The notes beneath the pieces were generated by a model. The model had not been told where the DNA came from. It worked only from the letters and a program-made list of their open reading frames with translations, and made no database searches. DNA of 5,793 nt from assembly GCA_017447325.1 (NCBI GenBank), contig JAFSNU010000055.1:1-5793 (forward strand), read 5' to 3'. Both the position numbers and the translations under genes were made by a program. Source of the stretch: Synergistaceae bacterium (GTDB lineage: Bacteria > Synergistota > Synergistia > Synergistales > Aminobacteriaceae). Shown here piece by piece: positions 1-5,704 of this stretch (positions are counted from its first letter, which is position 1; each line of letters begins with the position of its first letter).

Positions 1-925
1 CATAGATAATGAGGGGAGTGTCCGACGCGTCCGCCGTCCTAACGGTCTGGCTATCGGCCTCATCCTCAGTCTCGGCATCCTCGTCCTCCTCCTCATAGAC
101 GCCGTAGTAGTGCCGGACGTTCTTGAACCATTCCTCAAAATCACCCTCGGCGTCATCCGTCGAATGGACGGGAAGAAGGTTGAAGACGGACTCATACTCC
201 ACAACTCCCTCAAACAACATGCGGCGGAACAGAATAATGTCATCTGCAGTCACGATGGCCGTTCTGCCGCTCGAATTTGAAACCGTGTAGCGCACCGGAT
301 AGCCGGCCTTGTTGTCGTCTTCGGGGTTGCGCATCTCCTTATACACGCGCAGGACGTAGCCGCCGTTGTCGTTGTCGTCGTCCCCGGCGACGGCGCTGAA
401 AACATGAATCCTGTAGGTTCCCGTGACGGAGGGCGTGAAGGTAAGGCAGATGATGGACGGATCCTCCTCCGGATAGACGGTATGCTCAAACAAGCTGCCG
501 AGGACCTCGCTGCCGTCCGGGGCGTAGATGCTGATATCGGGGAGTAAAGCGCCCAGGGACTGGCAGAGGTTCTTTGAGAACTCCACCGTGTACTCCGTCC
601 CCGCGTTGAGATTCACCGAGATGACGTCGGGGCTCATGATATTGGGGAGCTTCTTAGAATGGATGAAAGCCGGCACGGAGACGTGCCCCTCGTAGGGCGT
701 ACGAGCTGCTTCAACGTTGTTCCAGCCGTTGTACTCGGCCAGGAATACGTTGTATATTCCTTCTTCGCTGTCAAGATTCAGCGCAACCGTCGCGCCTGCG
801 GTCAAATTTTCCGATTTGCTGCGATGTGAGCTGCTGCCTCCGCATCCTCCAGCAATCACAATAAGCAACGCGGCCATAATCAACAGGACGATCAAGCTGC
901 TAAAATGCTTCAGTTTCAATTTCAA
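1..925 (-). CDS. Secreted lipoprotein with a PPC-like beta-sandwich segment (C-terminus off the window edge)
   Basis: The frame is open for 308 codons from a TTG at 925-923 to the left edge, with no stop. The start rests on an AAGGTAGG ribosome binding site 8 bases upstream and on the signal peptide it yields: a Lys-rich n-region (residues 2-7), a hydrophobic core (about 8-25) and a lipobox ending AGGC with Cys28, followed by GGSSS. The next in-frame ATG, codon 17, would cut the signal peptide. Export and lipid anchoring are therefore expected. Residues about 101-195 follow the pattern of bacterial pre-peptidase C-terminal (PPC) domains: LNAGTEYTVEF, then PDISIYAPDGSEV, then FTPSVTGTYRIHV, then GGYVLRVY. 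Cys121 and Cys160 could form a disulfide. Residues 182-187 (DDDNDN) and 278-291 are strongly acidic. Residues 220-275 match nothing I recognise. The downstream function is unknown; a C-terminal enzyme or binding domain could lie outside the window. Codon use is GC-rich, unlike the neighbouring operon. It has its own promoter. Confidence 0.85.
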   Translation of the reverse strand, partial: MKLKLKHFSSLIVLLIMAALLIVIAGGCGGSSSHRSKSENLTAGATVALNLDSEEGIYNVFLAEYNGWNNVEAARTPYEGHVSVPAFIHSKKLPNIMSPDVISVNLNAGTEYTVEFSKNLCQSLGALLPDISIYAPDGSEVLGSLFEHTVYPEEDPSIICLTFTPSVTGTYRIHVFSAVAGDDDNDNGGYVLRVYKEMRNPEDDNKAGYPVRYTVSNSSGRTAIVTADDIILFRRMLFEGVVEYESVFNLLPVHSTDDAEGDFEEWFKNVRHYYGVYEEEDEDAETEDEADSQTVRTADASDTPLIIY

Positions 926-933
926 AATTAAAA

Positions 934-941
934 CCTACCTT
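934..941 (-). promoter_or_regulatory. Ribosome binding site fixing the TTG start of the lipoprotein
   Basis: AAGGTAGG lies 8 bases upstream of the TTG at 925. It is close to the ideal AAGGAGG and uses the same eight bases as the pheT ribosome binding site. It supports TTG over the later in-frame TTG (919) and ATG (877) codons. Confidence 0.75.
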
Positions 942-951
942 AATATAAATT

Positions 952-964
952 TAGCTTTAAGCTA
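952..964. repeat. 13-base inverted repeat at the predicted transcription start (possible operator)
   Basis: TAGCTT and AAGCTA are perfect inverted arms around a single central base. The repeat covers roughly +4 to +16 of the transcript predicted from the promoter at 974-1002, a usual place for a repressor site. The sequence is AT-rich and short, and AGCTTTAAGCT also occurs near 2270, so chance is a real alternative. Confidence 0.3.
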
Positions 965-973
965 TTTAAAATA

Positions 974-1002
974 ATTTTATAAAATTTGCGAAGCTAAATC
1001 AA
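974..1002 (-). promoter_or_regulatory. Sigma70-type promoter for the lipoprotein gene
   Basis: Reading the minus strand, TTGATT (1002-997, four of six consensus bases) is followed after 17 bases by TAAAAT (979-974, five of six). Transcription would start near 967 and give a leader of about 42 bases carrying the inverted repeat and the ribosome binding site. The lipoprotein lies beyond a likely terminator, so its own promoter is expected. Confidence 0.6.
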
Positions 1003-1010
1003 GAAAATTA

Positions 1011-1031
1011 AGTGTTCCGTTGTGGAACATT
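1011..1031 (-). terminator. Hairpin terminator ending the pheST-tilS operon
   Basis: On the minus strand AATGTTCC, loop ACAAC, then GGAACACT form an 8-bp stem with one G-U pair. It is followed by TAATTTTCTT, a moderately T-rich tail. It stands about 70 bases after the tilS stop and just before the next promoter. Short AT-rich sequence also follows on the plus strand, so it might act in both directions. The stem is not very GC-rich and the T tract is interrupted; an operator upstream of the -35 box is the main alternative. Confidence 0.5.
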
Positions 1032-1059
1032 ATTTTATATTTACATTTTTAGCTCTGCG

Positions 1060-1089
1060 AGGCTTGGCACAAGCAACACACGCCAGCCT
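1060..1089. repeat. GC-rich inverted-repeat island after tilS
   Basis: AGGCTTGGC (1060-1068) pairs with GCCAGCCT (1082-1089) apart from one bulged T, around a 13-base loop. A competing tighter hairpin is GCTTG-GCA-CAAGC at 1062-1074. The island begins 14 bases past the tilS stop, is much richer in GC than its flanks, and is not followed by a T tract on the minus strand. It may be a 3' UTR structure or one copy of a dispersed intergenic element. Confidence 0.4.
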
Positions 1090-1102
1090 TTCAAATATAT
1101 AA

Positions 1103-2245
1103 TCAAAAAGTGCGGACTACGAAACTTACATTTAAATTATTATTCTCATATTTAACTATAAAATCTTTCTGCCACTGAAACACAAACGAATTGTCGCTTT
1201 TATATTTCTTGATTAAACCTGCAAGCTCTAAAGTCCTGACGCGCGATAAAGTTTTTAAATTTAATTTACGGCCGGCCTCGCGGATAACTAAAATTATATC
1301 AGGCTCGCTTAAAGCTCTTAGCTTGTCACGTTTTAAAACTATTTTATTAAAGCTCCGCTCTATTAATAACTTATCAAATAAATCTTGCCCGCGCCGCTCC
1401 TCGCTCTCACGCGACGCACGCATTTCTTCAGCAAAATTAGCTAAATGCTCTATCGCATTATTATTAATTTTATTTTCGATTAACGGCATCAGCTCTAATC
1501 TAACAAAATTTCTTGTGCTTGAATTAATATCCTGATTAGTGCTGTCCTCGCGCCATGAAATATTTCGAGCTCTTAAAAGCTCTCTTAAAAAATCGCGCCG
1601 CAAGCCTAACAACGGCCTGAAAAATAATCCCCGCGCCTCAGGCATTCCAACGCCGCCCCTAATTCCCGAACCTCGTAAAATATTAAATAAAACAGTCTCG
1701 GCTAAATCATCTCTATTATGACCGAGCGCAATCCCGCACGCGTTAAATTTATTCGCCGTATTAATCAGCCATTCATGACGTAATCTCCGTGCCGCTTCTT
1801 CCAAACTCTCCGACTTGAATTTTAAATTATTAATATCTATTCTCGCGCTTGTAAACTTTAAATTTAATTCAGCCGCAAAATTTTTAACAAACTCCTCGTC
1901 CCCGTCGGACTCGCTGCCCCGCAGGCAATGATTAACGTGCGCCGCTATAATTTCGCCGTCATAAAAAATTCTCATCAGCCATAACAAAGCAATAGAGTCC
2001 CCGCCGCCGGACACCGCAATTAATATTTTATTGTCAGCTTGAGAATTATTTTGCGCTTGAGCTTTAAAATTTAAATTTATATCTTTAGGCCAAGTGTTAT
2101 AAACCTTGAAGAAATATTCCGCCAGAGCATACAGCGAGTATTTATATTCAAGCTTCGATTTGTCACATTCAAAATCGCGCTCGTCAGGCCGTAACCTTTC
2201 GAGCGCGTCATTATAAAATTTATTAAATTCTAAATTATTACGCAA
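1103..2245 (-). CDS. tilS: tRNA(Ile)-lysidine synthase TilS
   Basis: TilS uses ATP and lysine to convert C34 of the CAU-anticodon tRNA(Ile) to lysidine, so that it reads AUA and is charged with isoleucine. The 380-residue protein carries the PP-loop motif SGGGDS (79-84), HVNHCLRG (103-110), LEEAARRLRHEWL (148-160), GHNRDDLAETVLFNILRG (175-192), RPLL (210-213), WREDSTN (231-237) and the RNF..LELMPLI segment (245-256). A TilS-like C-terminal region follows from about 290. The start is TTG at 2245. A stop lies two codons upstream and there is no other ATG, GTG or TTG before the PP-loop, yet I see no Shine-Dalgarno sequence. About 50 N-terminal residues precede the usual beginning of the family, including an Asn/Gln-rich linker (57-72). 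It lies 28 bases after the redox gene and is last in the operon. Function is firm; the exact start is less so. Confidence 0.96.
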   Translation of the reverse strand: MRNNLEFNKFYNDALERLRPDERDFECDKSKLEYKYSLYALAEYFFKVYNTWPKDINLNFKAQAQNNSQADNKILIAVSGGGDSIALLWLMRIFYDGEIIAAHVNHCLRGSESDGDEEFVKNFAAELNLKFTSARIDINNLKFKSESLEEAARRLRHEWLINTANKFNACGIALGHNRDDLAETVLFNILRGSGIRGGVGMPEARGLFFRPLLGLRRDFLRELLRARNISWREDSTNQDINSSTRNFVRLELMPLIENKINNNAIEHLANFAEEMRASRESEERRGQDLFDKLLIERSFNKIVLKRDKLRALSEPDIILVIREAGRKLNLKTLSRVRTLELAGLIKKYKSDNSFVFQWQKDFIVKYENNNLNVSFVVRTF

Positions 2246-2273
2246 GATTTATACGCTTTTAAAATTTTAAGCT

Positions 2274-2549
2274 TTAAGCTAAAGCTAAATCTAAAACGCG
2301 TTTAACGTTCGCCTTGCAAGTCGCGTAATCCTCGCCGGGCTTGGCCTCGTAAACTTTTTGCTCATCAACAAACATGCACGGCACGTTATAATAATCATAT
2401 TTATCGGCAACTTCCGGCTGCTTGCTCTCTTCAATCCATTCAAGCTTTAAATCATATTTAGCATCTTCAGCTTTCAGCTCGTCAAGAGCTTTACGCGCCT
2501 GCCGGCAATACGGACAGTTCTCAAGATAAAAGAATTTAATCTCTTTCAT
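2274..2549 (-). CDS. Glutaredoxin/thioredoxin-fold protein with CPYC active site
   Basis: This is a 91-residue cytoplasmic protein with a compact thioredoxin fold. The beta strand IKFFYL leads to the redox motif CPYC (12-15) at the start of a helix, and a cis-proline loop YYNVPCMFVDEQ spans 53-64 with Pro57. No signal peptide is present. The CPYC motif is that of classical glutaredoxins, so reduction of disulfides or of glutathione/low-molecular-weight thiol mixed disulfides is likely; the real partner is unknown. Cys58, directly after the cis-proline, and Cys78 are extra cysteines; related small proteins that I recall usually have Thr at that position. Translation starts at ATG 2549, inside the last codons of zapA, with a strong ribosome binding site within zapA, so the two are probably translationally coupled. 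The link to tRNA and division genes does not reveal its substrate. Confidence 0.85.
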   Translation of the reverse strand: MKEIKFFYLENCPYCRQARKALDELKAEDAKYDLKLEWIEESKQPEVADKYDYYNVPCMFVDEQKVYEAKPGEDYATCKANVKRVLDLALA

Positions 2550-2874
2550 TATTACTCTCTCCTTCGTCTGTATTTAATAAATTATTATTTAAATTATTAT
2601 CAATATTCAACTGCGCTTCGCTCTGTAAAGCCTGCGCCATGCCCACGCGCGACAGCAAAGAATTTAATTTCATAGTCGCACTGTCCAGACTATAAGCAAG
2701 CTTCAAGCAAGTTAATATTAACAAATCTTCCTGATTTACGCCCCGAACAGGCACGCCGCACGCCTCGTCAATTAAATCCTGAACTCGCTCCAAAACTTCG
2801 TCGTCAAGAGGCGTCTTGATGCTGTACGTCTTCTTGCCTATCGTCAATAAAAGCTCTCTCAAATTTTCGCTCAT
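2536..2874 (-). CDS. zapA: Cell division protein ZapA
   Basis: ZapA binds FtsZ filaments at midcell and helps bundle them into the Z ring. The 112-residue product shows the family layout: an N-terminal beta-strand domain (LLLTIGKKTYSIKTPLDDE, 8-26), helix residues EVLERVQDLIDEA (26-38), then LLILTCLKLAYSLD (51-64) opening the long C-terminal dimerisation helix that runs to about 88. From about 88 to 112 the tail is Asn-rich (NIDNNLNNNLLN), low in complexity and probably disordered; it makes the protein slightly longer than most ZapA. The start is ATG 2874, 6 bases after the stop of the upstream coiled-coil gene. Only a weak GATAAGTGA precedes it, overlapping that stop, which suggests translational coupling. 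The end overlaps the redox gene by 14 bases. A zapA gene just downstream of pheT is known in Bacillota, which supports the call. Confidence 0.88.
   Translation of the reverse strand: MSENLRELLLTIGKKTYSIKTPLDDEVLERVQDLIDEACGVPVRGVNQEDLLILTCLKLAYSLDSATMKLNSLLSRVGMAQALQSEAQLNIDNNLNNNLLNTDEGESNNERD
2557..2564 (-). promoter_or_regulatory. Ribosome binding site of the redox gene, inside zapA
   Basis: AAGGAGAG, with core AAGGAG ending 9 bases before ATG 2549, lies wholly within the last codons of zapA (Glu-Gly-Glu-Ser region). It is the clearest Shine-Dalgarno sequence in the operon and supports this start and the 14-base gene overlap. Confidence 0.75.
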
Positions 2875-2880
2875 TTTATT

Positions 2881-3213
2881 TCACTTATCTTTAGGCTCAA
2901 ATATTATGCTGTGCTCAGCTTCAGACTGCGAATAACGCAGCTTGTCCGCAAGCGCCAAAAGCCGCTCGTTCAACCTCTCAAGCTCGTTCTCTATGCTCGA
3001 ACCGGCATTGCGCTCTGATTTAATACTGTCTTCGTAAAGCTCCTCAAGCTTGCGGTTAAACTCGCGCCGCGTCAACACGCACTCTTTGTCCCGCTCTGAG
3101 GCGTAAGCATTGAGGCGGCTGACAGTCAGCTTCAGCTCGTCCCGTTCTTTAATTAACGCCTCGATCTTAAACGACAGCCGGTCTATTAGCTCCTCAATGC
3201 CCCGTAAATCCAT
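2881..3213 (-). CDS. Small coiled-coil protein between pheT and zapA (possible ZapA partner)
   Basis: This is a 110-residue soluble protein with no signal peptide or membrane segment and very many charged residues. Hydrophobic heptads are clear in two blocks: Ile6, Ile10, Leu13, Ile17, Leu20, Leu27, Val31, Leu34, and then Ile74, Leu78, Leu81, Leu85, Leu88, Leu92. A looser segment around 36-72 separates them, with Gly71-Ser-Ser as a possible hinge. I recognise no enzyme family. Size, coiled coil and position directly upstream of zapA (6-base spacer) resemble ZapB or the small coiled-coil proteins encoded beside zapA in proteobacteria, so a role in the Z ring is a reasonable inference, not shown. 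The start ATG 3213 has AAAGG about 11 bases upstream and lies 28 bases after pheT. Codon use matches pheT and zapA. A generic scaffolding protein is the alternative. Confidence 0.75.
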   Translation of the reverse strand: MDLRGIEELIDRLSFKIEALIKERDELKLTVSRLNAYASERDKECVLTRREFNRKLEELYEDSIKSERNAGSSIENELERLNERLLALADKLRYSQSEAEHSIIFEPKDK

Positions 3214-3241
3214 TCTTTGATCTGCCTTTCTAATTTATAAT

Positions 3242-5686
3242 TTAACGCATACTATATCCCTTTTGCGTCAAGTTCTCTCTAACAGAATTATGCAGGCTCT
3301 CGACCTCGTCGTCCTTTAAAGTCCTGTCATTAAGTCTATACGAGAGCGAGTATGCAAGGCTCACAAAGCCCTCAGGAATTCCCTTGCCTTGATACACGTC
3401 AAATAACTTTAAATTCTCTAGTATATTTAAATTTAAATTATTCAAACTTGCAGCAGCCTTAACGCTGTCCCGAATATCACGCTCAACTTGCGCGCTGCTC
3501 TTAGCTTTATTTACTAACAGCGAAATATCGCGCGTTGACGCAGGATATAAGCTCGCAGGCTTTAACACCGGCCTTTTAGTACTTTCAAGCGGCGTTAAAT
3601 CAAGCTCAAAAATATAAATATTGCCGTTCACATCAAGTTCTTTAACTAAACTCGGCTTTAAAGCTGCTATAAAGCCCAGATTAACTTTATTATTATCTAT
3701 AATAACGCTCACGCTCGCTGTCTGGCCTGAGTGCGCAAAACTTTCACGGCTCGCTTCAAGTATAATTTCATTAAAGCCCCTGCCCTCAATTAACGCCTTT
3801 ACATCAGCCTTCATACTGTAAAAATCTTCAGGCTGTTTATAAATATCGCGGCTCTCAACTCCGTTAAATAATAATCCCGCGACTTTATTAAACTCGACAT
3901 GCTCAGCATAATCTTTATTATTAATATCTTTGCGCAAAAATACCCTGCCCTGCTCAAAAATTCTCACAGCTCCGCGCCAGCCTGATAAAATACTGTTCTT
4001 TAAGCCGTTTAATAACCCCATAATTAAAGTCGTGCGCATCGCTACTTGATCGCGGCTTATTGGATTTGCAATTAATAACGGCCTTGCACGTACATCATTT
4101 TCATCAAGCTTTAAAAACTTTGCAAAATTCTCCGGCAGGAAACTATACGTCATGACTTCAGTATAGCCCCGCGACATCATTAAATTTCTCACATAAGCTG
4201 CTAAACTCATTTCAGAGCCAAGCTCAGCACGACGCGGCAATTTGCCCGGCAGCTCGCCCGGCGAATTATTATAGCCTATATAACGCCCGATCTCTTCAAT
4301 TAAATCCTCTTCGATCGCTATATCAGGCCTAAAGCTCGGCGGCATGAATTTATCATCGCCTAAATACTTAATTCCAAAGCCCTCTAAAATATTTCGCGCC
4401 TCGTCAAGATTATTATAATTAAAATATTTATTAAGCTTATTTTGCGTTAATTTAATAGCTTCCGGCTCTTTATGCTCGTTCTCAGCACTCAAAACTTTAT
4501 AGTCAACTTCAGCACCGCACCAGTGACTTAATAAAGTTAAAGCCGCGCTTAAAGCCCTTGAACTTAAATTAACATCAACAGTTCTCGAGAATCTAAACGC
4601 CGCCTCGCTCGATATGCCTAAACGCCTTGACGTGTGTCCAACTCTAACGGGCGAGAAGCTCGCGCTCTCTATTACTATAGTCTTAGTGTCGGGATTAATT
4701 CCCGTCTGCAAGCCGCCCATCACTCCGGCTATCGCGATCGCCTCGCCGCCGCTCGTGATTAACATATCTTGATCATCCAACAAACGCTCTTTCTCATCAA
4801 GCGTCGTCATCTTCTCGCCGTTATGCGCAGCTCTGACTGTGATTTCACGCGCTGGCAGAGTGTTTAAGTCAAAAGCATGCAGCGGCTGGCCAAGCGCAAG
4901 CATAATATAATTCGTCACGTCAACGGCGTTGTTAATCGGCCTCATGCCTAAATGCTGCAAGTCAATTCTTACAGTCAGCGGCGATTTCTTAATTTCAGCT
5001 CCGGTCGCTAATCCTAATCTGTAAGCAAAGCAGCCCGCATCCGGAAGACTTATCTCTCCAAAATCTTCCGTCCAATCCTGACTGTGCTTTAACGGCCTGA
5101 GCCACCAAGGCGTTAATAAATTAGCTTTAGGATACAAGCCCTTTAACTCCCTTGCAAGTCCTAATAAGCTCAATAAATCACCGCGATTAGGCGTTATCGA
5201 CACGTCTAATATAACATCTCCAATATGATATAAAGTCCGCGCGTCAGTCCCGGGCGCAGCGTCATCCGGCAAAATTAATAAGCCGGTATTATCATCAACA
5301 TCGGGCAAGCCTAACTCACCAGCTGACAGCATCATTCCCGCGCTCGTCACGCCCTTAAAATCTCTAACGCCCATTACAGTCCCGTCCGGCAATACCGCGC
5401 CCTCTCCGGCATATAACACTAAATCGCCTTTATTTATATTATGCGCGCTCGTGACGCATTTCTGATATTTGCCGCTGCCGACGTCCAAATGCGCAACTAA
5501 TAAATGCGGGTCTAACTCGTGACGTTCAAGAACTTGCACCCTCGCAGCTACAACGCCGCTCATCTTTCCGGCCGGACGCTCGATGCTCTCAATCTCAGTT
5601 CCGGATAAAGTCAAACGTTCGGCGGCCTGCTCAGGCGTTACATTTAAATCTATAAACTCTTTCAATAATTCCCATGAAATTAACAT
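3242..5686 (-). CDS. pheT: Phenylalanine--tRNA ligase beta subunit PheT
   Basis: This is the beta subunit of the cytoplasmic alpha2-beta2 enzyme that charges tRNA(Phe); it binds tRNA and edits mischarged tyrosine. The 814 residues match the usual bacterial length of about 800 and the full domain order. An N-terminal part (1-38) is followed by the EMAP/OB-type tRNA-binding domain (about 42-150). A conserved DVSITPNRGD lies at 161-170. The B3/B4 editing region (about 215-390) includes RPINNAVDVTNY (249-260), ALGQPLHAFD (264-273), IAGVMGG (319-325) and RRLGISSEAAFRFSRTVD (354-371). B5 covers about 405-475 with RPDIAIEEDLIEEIGRYIGY (453-472). The inactive synthetase-like core carries NPISRDQVAMR (541-551) and IFEQGRVF (576-583). 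The ferredoxin-fold anticodon-binding domain is at about 712-813 (LYPASTRDISLLV). ATG 5686 begins MLISWELLKEFIDL, as in the family, 11 bases after pheS. No frameshift or missing domain is seen. Confidence 0.98.
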   Translation of the reverse strand: MLISWELLKEFIDLNVTPEQAAERLTLSGTEIESIERPAGKMSGVVAARVQVLERHELDPHLLVAHLDVGSGKYQKCVTSAHNINKGDLVLYAGEGAVLPDGTVMGVRDFKGVTSAGMMLSAGELGLPDVDDNTGLLILPDDAAPGTDARTLYHIGDVILDVSITPNRGDLLSLLGLARELKGLYPKANLLTPWWLRPLKHSQDWTEDFGEISLPDAGCFAYRLGLATGAEIKKSPLTVRIDLQHLGMRPINNAVDVTNYIMLALGQPLHAFDLNTLPAREITVRAAHNGEKMTTLDEKERLLDDQDMLITSGGEAIAIAGVMGGLQTGINPDTKTIVIESASFSPVRVGHTSRRLGISSEAAFRFSRTVDVNLSSRALSAALTLLSHWCGAEVDYKVLSAENEHKEPEAIKLTQNKLNKYFNYNNLDEARNILEGFGIKYLGDDKFMPPSFRPDIAIEEDLIEEIGRYIGYNNSPGELPGKLPRRAELGSEMSLAAYVRNLMMSRGYTEVMTYSFLPENFAKFLKLDENDVRARPLLIANPISRDQVAMRTTLIMGLLNGLKNSILSGWRGAVRIFEQGRVFLRKDINNKDYAEHVEFNKVAGLLFNGVESRDIYKQPEDFYSMKADVKALIEGRGFNEIILEASRESFAHSGQTASVSVIIDNNKVNLGFIAALKPSLVKELDVNGNIYIFELDLTPLESTKRPVLKPASLYPASTRDISLLVNKAKSSAQVERDIRDSVKAAASLNNLNLNILENLKLFDVYQGKGIPEGFVSLAYSLSYRLNDRTLKDDEVESLHNSVRENLTQKGYSMR

Positions 5687-5696
5687 TATTAGCGCG

Positions 5697-5704
5697 CCTA
5701 CCTT
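5697..5704 (-). promoter_or_regulatory. pheT ribosome binding site overlapping the pheS stop
   Basis: AAGGTAGG lies 10 bases before ATG 5686. Its TAG is the pheS stop codon, so a ribosome ending pheS stops on the pheT binding site. That favours coupled, balanced synthesis of the two subunits. Confidence 0.7.

Noticed and set aside
250..489. Minus-strand 79-codon open frame rich in Ser, Arg, Pro and Thr
   Set aside because: It lies inside the lipoprotein gene in another frame, has no ribosome binding site or family features, and is typical of a shadow frame in GC-rich coding DNA.
717..974. Plus-strand 85-codon open frame
   Set aside because: It is antisense to the start, signal peptide and promoter of the lipoprotein gene and shows no domain or ribosome binding site of its own.
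1041..1094. 17-codon minus-strand mini-gene starting TTG after tilS
   Set aside because: It has no ribosome binding site, coincides with a strong inverted repeat that constrains the sequence, and is too short to judge; kept only as part of the island finding.
1191..1721. Two plus-strand open frames (1191-1535 and 1539-1721)
   Set aside because: Both are antisense to tilS, whose motifs are unmistakable; their Ser/Leu/Arg-rich translations are complement artefacts.
2246..2273. AAAATTTT palindrome and TATAAA before tilS as an internal promoter
   Set aside because: No -35 box is convincing, and TATAAA is so close to the TTG that transcription would begin inside or past the start codon. AT-rich spacer is the simpler reading.
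3621..3821. Plus-strand 66-codon open frame
   Set aside because: It is antisense to the pheT core region, with no supporting signal.
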